This document shows, piece after piece, positions 7,013 to 14,952 of a stretch of 39,136 bases of DNA (positions are counted from its first letter, which is position 1; each line of letters opens with the position of its first letter). This stretch comes from Martinezella rhizogenes (GTDB lineage Bacteria > Pseudomonadota > Alphaproteobacteria > Rhizobiales > Rhizobiaceae): NCBI RefSeq assembly GCF_027460065.1, contig NZ_JAPYZZ010000029.1:1-39136 (forward strand). Direction: 5' to 3'. The translations under genes were made by a program, and so were the position numbers. The notes under the pieces were generated by a model. It was not told where the DNA came from and did no database searches. It saw only the letters and a program-made list of their open reading frames with translations.

Positions 7013-8563
7013 TCACGCTTCCGGGGCGACGTATCGCGGGAAGACCGGCTTCGGCGCTTCGAGCGGTGTGCCTGGAACCAGCCGACCGGCTTCGCCTAGC
7101 GCTGTGAAATCACGTTTGTCAGCAGGCGCCGCAACGAGATCGAGCAGCTTCGCGCAGGAATCGGGCATGAAGGGCTGCAGCAGGATGCCGATCTGGCGCA
7201 CCACTTCGGCCGTCACGTAAAGCACGGTGCCCATACGCTCCGGATCGGTCTTTTTCAGCGCCCACGGTTCCTGCGACGCGAAATAACGGTCTGTTTCCGA
7301 AACGACGGCAATGATGGCGGCAAGCGCGCGGTGAATGAGCTGCTTGCCCATTTCCTCGCGGCAGACCGCGAGCAAGCCGTCCGCGGCCGCGAGCATCGCT
7401 TTGTCTTCATCGTTGAATTCGCCGGGCGTCGGGATCTGCCCGTCGCAATTCTTGACGATCATCGACAGCGAACGGCTGGCAAGATTGCCGATGCCATTGG
7501 CGAGATCGGCATTGATGCGGGTGGCGATACCCTCTTCGCTATAGCTGCCATCCTGGCCGAAGGAGACTTCGCGCATGAAGAAATAACGAACCGGATCGAG
7601 GCCGAAATGGCTGACCAGATTGGCCGGGTCAACGACGTTGCCGAGCGACTTCGACATCTTCTCGCCCTTGTTGAGCAGGAAGCCATGAGCATAAACGCGC
7701 TTTGGCAGAGGCAGCTTGGCGCTCATCAGGAAGGCAGGCCAGTAGACCGCGTGGAAGCGGATAATGTCCTTGCCGATGATATGCACGTCGGCAGGCCAAT
7801 ATTTGGCGCGCGGGCCGTTTTTGTCCTCGATGTAGCCGGTCGCGGTGATGTAGTTGGTCAGCGCATCGACCCAGACATACATGACGTGCTTGGGATCATT
7901 CGGAACCTTGATTCCCCAGTCGAAGGTGGTGCGGGAAATCGACAGATCCTTCAGGCCGGATTTGACGAAGGAAATGATTTCGTTGCGGCGTTCGGCCGGG
8001 CCGATGAATTCCGGGTTTTCCTCGTAAAGCTTCAGCAGCTTGTCCTGGTATTCGGAAAGTTTGAAGAAGTAGCTTTCCTCTTCCACCCATTCCACCGGTG
8101 TGCCCTGCGGCCCGTAACGGACACCGTCGGCGCGCACTTCCGTCTCATCCTCGGCGTAGTAGGCCTCGTCGCGCACGGAATACCAGCCGGCATAGCTGTC
8201 CTTGTAGATGTCGCCGCTATCGGCCATCAGGTTCCAGATATTGCGCGAGGTCTCGTGGTGACGCTCTTCCGTGGTGCGGATGAAATCGTCATTCGAGGCG
8301 TTGAGCAGCTTGCCCATCTCGCGGAACTGATCGGAATTGCGCTGCGCCAGCTCTTCCGGCGAAATGCCTTCCGCCCGCGCCGTCTGCTGCATCTTCTGGC
8401 CGTGTTCGTCCGTGCCGGTCAGGAAGAAAACATCCATTCCGTCCAGGCGCTGAAAGCGTGCCATGGCGTCCGTCGCAATCAACTCATAGGCATGGCCGAT
8501 ATGCGGCTTGCCGTTGGGGTAGGAGATCGCGGTGGTGATGTAGAATGGTGTCTTGTCTGTCAT
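7013..8563 (-). CDS. metG: Methionyl-tRNA synthetase
   Basis: The 516-residue class I synthetase carries the HIGH motif at residues 21-24 (PNGKPHIGHAYE) and KMSKS in GEKMSKSLGN near residue 300. It charges tRNA-Met. The connective-peptide insertion lacks the CxxC zinc knuckles seen in E. coli MetRS, placing it in the shorter, zinc-free class. It has no C-terminal tRNA-binding (EMAP-like) domain, consistent with its length. The gene is 111 bases downstream of holB, with no stop-start overlap, so it may have its own promoter; tatD follows after 10 bases. Confidence 0.97.
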   Translation of the reverse strand: MTDKTPFYITTAISYPNGKPHIGHAYELIATDAMARFQRLDGMDVFFLTGTDEHGQKMQQTARAEGISPEELAQRNSDQFREMGKLLNASNDDFIRTTEERHHETSRNIWNLMADSGDIYKDSYAGWYSVRDEAYYAEDETEVRADGVRYGPQGTPVEWVEEESYFFKLSEYQDKLLKLYEENPEFIGPAERRNEIISFVKSGLKDLSISRTTFDWGIKVPNDPKHVMYVWVDALTNYITATGYIEDKNGPRAKYWPADVHIIGKDIIRFHAVYWPAFLMSAKLPLPKRVYAHGFLLNKGEKMSKSLGNVVDPANLVSHFGLDPVRYFFMREVSFGQDGSYSEEGIATRINADLANGIGNLASRSLSMIVKNCDGQIPTPGEFNDEDKAMLAAADGLLAVCREEMGKQLIHRALAAIIAVVSETDRYFASQEPWALKKTDPERMGTVLYVTAEVVRQIGILLQPFMPDSCAKLLDLVAAPADKRDFTALGEAGRLVPGTPLEAPKPVFPRYVAPEA

Positions 8564-8674
8564 GACGGTCTATCGACTTTACAGGCTGTTTTTTGGATAG
8601 ACCGCTCTTAAACCATTGTTCGCAGCAGCGAAACAACAACTTCCCCATTTTGGGTATGATTCATATCCCGGCGC

Positions 8675-9700
8675 CTAAACCGAACGGATATCTTCCAGAA
8701 TGGAAAGCACCATCTGCTTCTTGTCGAGGTTATAGGCCTGCGCCACGGTGATGCGTTCCGAAAGCGTCGAGGAAAGCCGCGCGTGTTTTTCCGCCGCCGC
8801 AATGTCGCCCGCCATTGCCGCCGCCCGGGCTCGCGCCATCAATTCTTCCGTCACATGTTCCATGAAGAAGCCGAGAACGATGTCGCCGTCCTTCTGCGCC
8901 AGAACCTCGGCCAGCTTGTGCATGCGCTTGCGCGCCCCCGGCCCTTCGGCTGACATGACCTCGGCAAAGGCCTCGACAATGTCGGAGCCGCCGTAATTCA
9001 TCAGCTTCAACGCCTGCGCGACGCTGCCCTTGGACGCCGCAAGCAGGGAATCGCGCTTTTCGCCTTCAGGACTGATGTCGAGTTGATCGAGCGCTTTGAC
9101 CATGGCCGCGTTGGAAAGCGGCAGGAGCCGTAGCGGCATGCAGCGCGAGCGGATGGTCGGCAGCAATTTTCCCGGTGCATGCGAGAGCACGAGGAACATC
9201 GCCCGCTTCGGCGGCTCCTCCAGTATTTTCAGGATGGCGTTCGCCGCATTGCGGTTAAGGTCATCAGCGGGGTCGATGATGACGATGCGCCAGTTGCCTG
9301 TGCCCGAGGTTTGCGAAAAGAAATGCCCTGCCCGCCGCACCTCATCCACGGTGATCGCGGATTTGACGCGACCGGTCTTTTCATCCACCGGACGCGTCAG
9401 ATGCAGGAGATTATGCGAGGCGCCGGCAGTGATCTGCCGGCTGACGAGCGATTGCGGATCGGGGTCAGCAAGGAAATCCGGTGCGGATGCAGGATCGGGG
9501 TGGGTCAGCACATGATTGGCGAACCGGAAGGCGAGCGTCGCCTTGCCGATGCCCTCCGGTCCTTCGATCAGAATGGCGTGATGGCCTTTGCCCGAGCGAT
9601 AGGATTGCGCAAGGAACGCCTCCGCCTCTTCATGCCCGAAAAGCCTCGTGTTCTGCTGCGGCGCGATCGCGCCGTCGAGAACGCCCTGAACCTCACTCAT
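8675..9700 (-). CDS. holB: DNA polymerase III delta' subunit
   Basis: The 341-residue AAA+ clamp-loader subunit has a P-loop-like GPEGIGKAT at 47-55 and the SRC-like sensor segment RSRCMPLRLLPLS. Delta' helps the clamp loader place the beta clamp on DNA. I chose the ATG at 9700 (MSEVQGVLDGAIAP) because it overlaps the tmk stop by 8 bases, the usual arrangement; the frame is open further upstream only as overlap with tmk. The four-cysteine zinc module of E. coli delta' is not evident. tmk lies upstream and metG downstream, as in many alphaproteobacteria. Confidence 0.95.
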   Translation of the reverse strand: MSEVQGVLDGAIAPQQNTRLFGHEEAEAFLAQSYRSGKGHHAILIEGPEGIGKATLAFRFANHVLTHPDPASAPDFLADPDPQSLVSRQITAGASHNLLHLTRPVDEKTGRVKSAITVDEVRRAGHFFSQTSGTGNWRIVIIDPADDLNRNAANAILKILEEPPKRAMFLVLSHAPGKLLPTIRSRCMPLRLLPLSNAAMVKALDQLDISPEGEKRDSLLAASKGSVAQALKLMNYGGSDIVEAFAEVMSAEGPGARKRMHKLAEVLAQKDGDIVLGFFMEHVTEELMARARAAAMAGDIAAAEKHARLSSTLSERITVAQAYNLDKKQMVLSILEDIRSV

Positions 9701-10382
9701 GCGCCGCGTCCGCTGCGTTTCCCGCACGCTCGAGCAATGGCTCGACGAACGACATGACGTCTTCCGTGACCTTGTCTTCCGGCTGGTCGGCATTGACGAT
9801 ACGGCAGCGACGCGGTTCGGCCAGCGCAATATCCAGATAGGCCTCGCGCCGCTTCTCGTGGGTCTCGATTTCCTCTTTTTCGAAGCGGTCTGGGGTTGCC
9901 CCCTCATCCGCACGTTTTCTGGCGCGGGCGAGACCCTTTTCGGCGGCGATATCGAAGATCAGCGTCAACTCGGGCACGACGCCGTCGATGGCAATGCGTT
10001 GCAGCGTCTCGATGAAATCATGCTCCAGATTGCCGGTCGTGCCCTGATAGACACGCGAGGAATCAAGAAAACGGTCGCAGAGCACGATCTCGCCGCGCGC
10101 AAGCGCCGGGCGAATGACTTCCTCGACATGGTCGTTACGCGCCGCCGCAAACAGGATCGCCTCCATGCGCACGCCGAACGATTCGGCCGCACCTGACAAA
10201 ATAACGTGTCGGACCGCCTCAGCGCCCGGCGAACCACCCGGCTCACGCGTGACGACCACCTCGAAACCACGGCCGCGAAGCGCCTCGGCAAGCGTGCGAA
10301 TCTGCGTCGACTTGCCAGCGCCTTCGCCGCCCTCGAAGCTGATGAACAATCCTGTCTTTTCGGCCAATGTCTCGTCCTGCAC
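9693..10382 (-). CDS. tmk: Thymidylate (dTMP) kinase
   Basis: The 229-residue kinase phosphorylates dTMP to dTDP. It shows the P-loop FEGGEGAGKST (17-26 region), the DRF-type motif in LCDRFLDSSRVYQG, and VTREPGG that positions the substrate. The LID region RKRADEGATPDRFE lies near 160. The overlapping start of holB (8 bases) and the D,D-carboxypeptidase gene 116 bases upstream are the standard rhizobial neighbourhood. Nothing unusual is seen. Confidence 0.97.
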   Translation of the reverse strand: MQDETLAEKTGLFISFEGGEGAGKSTQIRTLAEALRGRGFEVVVTREPGGSPGAEAVRHVILSGAAESFGVRMEAILFAAARNDHVEEVIRPALARGEIVLCDRFLDSSRVYQGTTGNLEHDFIETLQRIAIDGVVPELTLIFDIAAEKGLARARKRADEGATPDRFEKEEIETHEKRREAYLDIALAEPRRCRIVNADQPEDKVTEDVMSFVEPLLERAGNAADAAHE

Positions 10383-10498
10383 GGGTTTCCTAGAATTCGA
10401 AATGCCTGTTTACAGCATCGAAGCGAAATGTGTGAAGCGCTTTTGAGAAAAACCAGTGCCTGAACAAAAGCATAGGAATAAGGCGGCGAAAATGGCCA

Positions 10499-11671
10499 TT
10501 ACAGCCAGAAGAGCAGCAATTCCTTCAGCGCGCCCGTCGCGTTCTGTGTAAGCGAACCTTTGCCCACCGCCGCCTTCGTATAAAGCGGCACTTCACGCAG
10601 CAGCCGTTCGCCCGAAAATATCTTGAGCGTGCCGGCGTTCGCGCCGACATCCAACGGCGCATTCAGCGGCCAGCGATAGACGATGCGGCCGGAAATGCGA
10701 TCCGGATTATTGACCGGCACCAGCACGCTGACATCTTCCTTCGGCGAAAGATCGATGTGCGAGACATCGCCGCCATAAACGCTGACGGTGCCGACGGCTT
10801 CATCCTTGCTGAAAAGATGGCGTTTTTCGAAGGCTGTCAGGCCCCAGTCCACCACCCGGCGGGCTTCTTCCTGCCGCGTCTTGTCATCTGCAATGCCTGC
10901 AAGCGCCAGATAGACGCGGCGCCCTTCCCGTTCGGCCGAAACGACAGCTGCAAAACCGCTGCCTTCCGCAAAACCGAGACCGAGACCATCTATGCCGCTG
11001 CCCGGCATCAACAGCGTGTTCTTGTTGCGCTGGAAGATCCGGTTCCACTCGAAATCGGGCTTGGTGAAAAGCGGGTAACGATCTGGATAGGTGTCACGCA
11101 GATGCTGGGCGAGACGCACCATATCCCTGGCCGTCGTCTGGTTGCCGGGATCGGGAAGCCCCGTGGAATTGGCGAATATGCTGCGGTTCATGCCGAGTTC
11201 GCCCGCCCGCGCCGTCATGCGCTTGGCGAAGGCGGCATCTGAGCCCGCCATGCCTTCAGCCACGATGATGCAGCCGTCATTGGCATTCTGCACGATGATG
11301 CCGGTCAAGAGATCGTTGATGCTGACGGAGGATTTCAGGGCCGCGAACATGGTGGAGGTGCGTGAGGGAGCACCGCCCGTGCGCCAGGCATATTCCGAGA
11401 CTGGATAGGCCGCCTCCGGCGTCACCTGCCCCTTGGAGAGCGCATCGAACACAACTTCCACCGTCATCAGCTTGGCAAGTGACGCGGGCGAAAAGGACTG
11501 ATCTTCATTTTGCGAAAGAAGCACCGTGCCGGTCTCGGCATCGATCATATAGGCCTGTTCAGCCTTGGCGATGAAAGGGGCTGTCTGCGCTTGCGCCGCG
11601 CCCGCACTGAAAAATGCAAAGGCGGCCACAATGATGGCCGACCGGTAAGAGCGATGTATGGCCTTGCGCAT
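10499..11671 (-). CDS. D,D-carboxypeptidase (peptidase S11) homologue with degenerate active site
   Basis: The 390-residue exported protein has a signal peptide (about 1-28, ending AQAQ) and the S11 fold. The acyl-serine motif SLAK is intact (Ser64-Lys67). The SxN motif reads NAN (Asn129-Asn131), and the KTG motif is replaced by GLG (231-233 in DGLGLGF). The window's second S11 paralogue at 15811 keeps SAN and KTG in the same contexts, so the alignment is secure. A PBP5 C-terminal beta domain and a hydrophobic final helix (ALKELLLFWL) for membrane attachment follow. Carboxypeptidase activity is doubtful; it may bind beta-lactams weakly or play a structural role. I chose the ATG at 11671, where the signal peptide begins; the frame extends to 11713. 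Confidence 0.85.
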   Translation of the reverse strand: MRKAIHRSYRSAIIVAAFAFFSAGAAQAQTAPFIAKAEQAYMIDAETGTVLLSQNEDQSFSPASLAKLMTVEVVFDALSKGQVTPEAAYPVSEYAWRTGGAPSRTSTMFAALKSSVSINDLLTGIIVQNANDGCIIVAEGMAGSDAAFAKRMTARAGELGMNRSIFANSTGLPDPGNQTTARDMVRLAQHLRDTYPDRYPLFTKPDFEWNRIFQRNKNTLLMPGSGIDGLGLGFAEGSGFAAVVSAEREGRRVYLALAGIADDKTRQEEARRVVDWGLTAFEKRHLFSKDEAVGTVSVYGGDVSHIDLSPKEDVSVLVPVNNPDRISGRIVYRWPLNAPLDVGANAGTLKIFSGERLLREVPLYTKAAVGKGSLTQNATGALKELLLFWL

Positions 11672-11743
11672 GAAACCGCCCAGTCCTGCGTGCTGCAACC
11701 GGCTGCACGCCATAAAAGCGAAAGGCAGCCTACTCTCAATTCG

Positions 11744-12832
11744 TCAGCGAGACTTCGCCTGCTGACGCTTCACATGGGCGAGTATCGATTGCTCGTTGAG
11801 CGCACCACGGTCGACGAGCACGCTATCGAAGGCGCGCACGGATTTGGAAACCGTAGCTGATTCTTCGGAATAGGCCGCCGAATATTTGGAAGACGGCGTC
11901 GGCACGCGCAGATAATTTCCGCCGGGCGCTGCCGGCTCACGCATGAAATTGCCCTCAGGCCGCTCGGCCAGGAATGGGCCGATTTCCGGCAAAACTACAA
12001 ATTGTTCGAAAGCCGGCTGAACGCCGTTGACCAGCGGCATGGCCTGAAGTGCGGCATTTTTCTTGGAACCGACCAGCGCCGTCTGCGTGGAGCTGCCATA
12101 ATTCGGGTTGGACGCCGGCGCTGGCACGAAGTTCGGAGAGGCTGAAGCCACCATCACGCCCGTTGCGATCTGCCCTTCCGGAGCGACGCCCGGCGAGCGC
12201 GAGCCCTTCGGAATATAGGAGGCCATCAGATAGGGCATATCGTGACCGTCAAGCGGGGCGCGACCGGCATATTGCACGCGGACATTCGCCGTACCGGTCG
12301 CCTTCATGTCGAGAAGATCGGCCGTCTTGCTGGAAACGTCGATCAGACGGCCCTCATGGAAAGGTCCGCGATCGTTGACGCGCACCAGAACCGACGCGCC
12401 ATTTTCCATATTGGTGATGCGCGCATAGCTCGGCAGGGGAAATGTCGGATGTGCGGCGGAAAGATGTTCTTTATCGTAAACTTCGCCATTCGCCGTCAGG
12501 CGGCCGTGGAAGGCGGAACCGTACCAGGAGGCGAGACCGGTCTTGTTGTAACCCGGCTCTTCTTTCGGGAAATAACGCCGGCCTTTGACCGTATAGGCAT
12601 TGCCGACCAACTCTCGCCCGCCGCCCTTGGGAATGCTCTTCCCATCGGCCACGCGCGGGCTGGCTTTAACGCCATATTCCGATTCAGAGAAATATTCCTT
12701 GCTGCGCTTGGGCTTAGGCTTGGTCTCAGTGGTGGTGGAACACGAAGCCGTCGCGGCGCAAAGCACGGAAATTGCAAGCCACTTCGCACCCGATCTGGTG
12801 CTGATGCCGAGTTTCTTGACCGTCGAATTCAA
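11744..12832 (-). CDS. rlpA: RlpA-type septal lipoprotein, lytic transglycosylase
   Basis: The 362-residue protein begins with a lipoprotein signal ending ATAS-Cys31. Its double-psi beta-barrel (about 95-190) contains GLASWYG, GEVYDKEHLSAAHPTFPLPS (Glu, Asp and His of the RlpA active site) and VRVNDRGPF. RlpA cleaves naked, amidase-processed glycan strands at the septum. The 170-residue C-terminal part is low-complexity and shows no SPOR domain, unlike E. coli and Pseudomonas RlpA, so septal targeting must differ. The degenerate D,D-carboxypeptidase follows 72 bases downstream on the same strand. Confidence 0.92.
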   Translation of the reverse strand: MNSTVKKLGISTRSGAKWLAISVLCAATASCSTTTETKPKPKRSKEYFSESEYGVKASPRVADGKSIPKGGGRELVGNAYTVKGRRYFPKEEPGYNKTGLASWYGSAFHGRLTANGEVYDKEHLSAAHPTFPLPSYARITNMENGASVLVRVNDRGPFHEGRLIDVSSKTADLLDMKATGTANVRVQYAGRAPLDGHDMPYLMASYIPKGSRSPGVAPEGQIATGVMVASASPNFVPAPASNPNYGSSTQTALVGSKKNAALQAMPLVNGVQPAFEQFVVLPEIGPFLAERPEGNFMREPAAPGGNYLRVPTPSSKYSAAYSEESATVSKSVRAFDSVLVDRGALNEQSILAHVKRQQAKSR

Positions 12833-13160
12833 ATCGTCTGCCCCACGCTTATTGGCCCACGCTTACTGGCTTGGAGAACCGCACCCTCACTTGCCTCGAT
12901 AAATTGCCCCTGCCATCGAAGCACCTAACAGTCGCTTAATCTTGTGCATAACGTGGCGAAAATGCGAACGACTTCTGCAAATTCGATAAAATTGTAACGA
13001 ACGTGGTTAATGATTTCTATCTTTTTCGCCCGCCTTCAGGGTGCAATTTATCCACCCTTACCGCCTCGCCCCACCGCATCCGCAAGGAACAAACAGGTGA
13101 CGACGGCGTTTTCTCCTCGCAAACAAACGAGCTTTCTGCCGGTTTGCTGAGGGAGGAAAC
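12833..13160. other. Divergent intergenic region of rlpA and a small secreted protein
   Basis: These 328 bases hold the promoters of rlpA (leftward) and the gene at 13161 (rightward). A 14-bp element is tandemly duplicated at 12842-12855 and 12856-12869 (CCCACGCTTATTGG then CCCACGCTTACTGG) directly upstream of rlpA. An AT-rich patch near 12930-13030 is the likely promoter zone. No further gene is seen. Confidence 0.5.
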
Positions 13161-13493
13161 ATGATCAAGTTTATGAAAACCACAGGTCTGGCACTTGGCC
13201 TTGCCTTCACATCCTTCGCCGCAACGGTTCCCGCGGGAGCGCAGGACATGGAGCTCAGAATCGGGCCGGACGGCGTTCGTCCCGTCATCCGTGACCGGGA
13301 CATGGACCGTCGTGGCCCGCCCCGTATGCGCGGTTGCAGCGAGCGAGAAGCCCGTGCCGCTGCCCGCGAAGCCGGACTGCGCGATCCCGAGGTCGTACGC
13401 GTCACCCCCCGCCGCGTCGTGGTCGAGGGTTTCACCCGCCGCGGCCAGGATCGCATCACATTCGCAAACGAACGGGGCTGCCCGGAAATCTGA
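13161..13493 (+). CDS. Small secreted protein of unknown function
   Basis: The 110-residue protein has a signal peptide (hydrophobic core LALGLAFTSFAATVPAGA, cleavage likely after AGA-Q near 28). The mature part is about 80 residues, Arg-rich, with two cysteines (CSEREARAAAREAGLRDP and GC near the end) that could form one disulphide. A GAGGGAGGAAAC ribosome-binding region precedes the ATG. Similar small exported proteins are common in rhizobia, but I recognise no function. It is monocistronic and ends well before the tRNA gene on the other strand. Confidence 0.8.
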   Translation: MIKFMKTTGLALGLAFTSFAATVPAGAQDMELRIGPDGVRPVIRDRDMDRRGPPRMRGCSEREARAAAREAGLRDPEVVRVTPRRVVVEGFTRRGQDRITFANERGCPEI

Positions 13494-13624
13494 TGATATC
13501 AACCACCGCCTCGAACCCGCCGGAAGGCGGGTTTCTCGTCATGCCGATTTTTAGCCACACAAATCCTAAGTAGACGTTGGAAGCATTCCCGCGTCGTCCA
13601 ATCGTCGTAATCGTTTTGGCTGAA

Positions 13625-13714
13625 TGGCAGATGGGGTGGGATTCGAACCCACGGTACGCTCTCACGCACGCCGGTTTTCAAGACCGGTTCCTTAAACCAC
13701 TCGGACACCCATCC
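13625..13714 (-). tRNA. tRNA-Ser (anticodon UGA)
   Basis: The minus strand reads a full 90-base class II tRNA. It has a GGATGGG acceptor strand pairing with CCCATCT, and anticodon stem CCGGT/ACCGG around loop CTTGAAA with anticodon TGA. A long variable arm GCGTGCGTGAGAGCGTAC follows, then T-loop GGTTCGAATCC and an encoded 3' CCA. The long variable arm and TGA anticodon identify tRNA-Ser reading UCA and related codons. Confidence 0.97.
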
Positions 13715-13813
13715 TTCGGTGGTGAGGCTTTATAGCGGTTTGAAAAGGGCCGTCAATCCCGCCGTTTCAAGCGCACGCCTGCATGCACTTCCTTGTGCGG
13801 ATCCCCATGCAGA

Positions 13814-13978
13814 TCATTGAGCGGGCGCGGTCGCAGGGGGCAGTAGCGAGCCTTCGCCGGAAGGAACGTTCGGAACCTGCTGCGCTGAATCAAACAGCGT
13901 CAGGCTGAGAACGATTGCGACAAGCACCAGCAAAAGCGCCACGAAGAGGATTCCCGATTTATCCATGCGTCTGCTCAT
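13814..13978 (-). CDS. Candidate 54-residue single-pass membrane peptide
   Basis: An open frame from ATG 13978 to TGA 13814 encodes MSRRMDKSGILFVALLLVL followed by more hydrophobic residues to about 29. A Pro/Ser/Ala-rich tail of about 25 residues follows. This is a positively charged N-terminus, one transmembrane helix and a short periplasmic or cytosolic tail. No strong ribosome-binding site is seen, and a second ATG at 13966 is possible. Coding is plausible because the hydrophobic-core codon pattern is not random. Function is unknown. Confidence 0.5.
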   Translation of the reverse strand: MSRRMDKSGILFVALLLVLVAIVLSLTLFDSAQQVPNVPSGEGSLLPPATAPAQ

Positions 13979-14059
13979 GTCACGTTATGTTAAAGGCGAA
14001 TATGTGCAATTCGAGGCAATGCAAAGAATAAAGCAAAAGTCTGTCAAGTTGTCTTACAG

Positions 14060-14244
14060 ATTCGCATAACTCATCGTTCAAAAATCTGCAGATTGAGCGA
14101 AATTTATGCATAGGCGTACTGTTTGGGACGGAAGTGGCCTATCGCGTCAACACTGTTGTCACTTATATCAAGCCATCGCTCCCGGGCATTGCCCAACTTT
14201 CCCCGAGCGATCAACCTTGCCCCGCCTGTTTGCGGGGCTTTTTT
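14060..14244 (+). ncRNA. Candidate small RNA with orphan intrinsic terminator
   Basis: A strong plus-strand terminator at 14219-14244 has no plus-strand gene upstream of it. The neighbouring genes on both sides run on the minus strand. Just upstream the sequence can fold: ATCGCTC (14175-14181) pairs with GAGCGAT (14205-14211), enclosing a GGGC-ATT-GCCC hairpin (14184-14194). A weak promoter CTGTCA-18-CATAAC lies near 14042-14071. The 5' end is uncertain. I could not name the RNA with confidence. Confidence 0.5.
14219..14244 (+). terminator. Intrinsic terminator of the candidate small RNA
   Basis: GCCCCGC (14219-14225) pairs with GCGGGGC (14232-14238) around loop CTGTTT and is followed by six T (14239-14244). 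It is a textbook rho-independent terminator on the plus strand. Confidence 0.85.
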
Positions 14245-14308
14245 CTTTCATGGACACGCAAGATGAAATCCCGCCAAAAGGCCTGGGCCTCTCTCTAGCG
14301 CCCTCACC

Positions 14309-14536
14309 TCAAACGCCGATGCCGGGTCCGCCATTGCCGTGCCGGCCATCGCCCCGGAGAATATCCTCAAACAGGTTGAGCAGCGCCGGCGGCAGGGTGT
14401 CGGAGAATTCCGCAATGATCTCGCTGGCGCGATTATAGGAATAGATGGCCGAGAGCGTCAGCACCAGAAGCACGATCCAGGGCCAGATCGGCTTGCGCCT
14501 TTGCGGGCCTCCGCTCTGCTGTTGCGGTAAAGTCAT
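14309..14536 (-). CDS. Small single-pass membrane protein, unknown function
   Basis: The 75-residue protein has a Gln/Pro-rich N-terminus, a basic patch (QRRKP), one transmembrane segment (about 18-33, PWIVLLVLTLSAIYSY) and a soluble tail ending in a Gly-rich stretch. The start lies 15 bases after the stop of the zinc-ribbon gene at 14552, so the two are likely co-transcribed. No family is recognised. Confidence 0.7.
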   Translation of the reverse strand: MTLPQQQSGGPQRRKPIWPWIVLLVLTLSAIYSYNRASEIIAEFSDTLPPALLNLFEDILRGDGRHGNGGPGIGV

Positions 14537-14551
14537 ACTACCACCTTCCGT

Positions 14552-14815
14552 TCACACCTTCACGCGCGGTTCGCCTCCAGGCGCATAGGCAGTTTTCTGC
14601 TGGAAGCGGAATATATTGCCGCATTGGGCGCAGCGGATCATGAAATCCGTCGGGTCACCCGAGGCGCGTTCCGTGCGAAATCCCCGCGGCATGTCATCAA
14701 TGCGAAAATCCACGTCCCGGCGGCTCTTGTCATCCGATTCCGATGCTTCGGCAAAACCCTGATGACCACATTTGGAACATTCGAGCTTTCGGGAATATCT
14801 GTCGCGCGCTGCCAT
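14552..14815 (-). CDS. Small zinc-ribbon-like protein, unknown function
   Basis: The 87-residue protein has paired CxxC motifs: LECSKCGHQG near residues 12-19 and MIRCAQCGNIF near 59-69. The pairs are separated by an acidic/basic hydrophilic segment. Such a four-cysteine arrangement is a probable zinc ribbon; nucleic-acid or protein binding is inferred only. It precedes the 75-residue membrane protein on the same strand and is divergent from the gene at 14953. I do not recognise a named family. Confidence 0.75.
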   Translation of the reverse strand: MAARDRYSRKLECSKCGHQGFAEASESDDKSRRDVDFRIDDMPRGFRTERASGDPTDFMIRCAQCGNIFRFQQKTAYAPGGEPRVKV

Positions 14816-14952
14816 CTGCCGTCCTTTGTTTGGTTGGTATCAGGTAGCAGCGGCAAAACGTCATTTCAATGCCGGCCGCCGCAGGTTAAAGCTTTGCATG
14901 GCTATTTTCCGCCTGGAAAATCATCCGGCGGCCGGAACGAATATGGAAGCCC

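Noticed and set aside
8608..8664. An 18-codon frame between holB and metG (MNHTQNGEVVVSLLRTMV), considered as a leader peptide for attenuation of metG
   Set aside because: It lacks a run of Met codons, a well-spaced ribosome-binding site, and any terminator/antiterminator pair.
14106..14438. 110-codon plus-strand frame over the candidate small RNA
   Set aside because: It crosses the intrinsic terminator and is antisense to the 75-residue membrane-protein gene.
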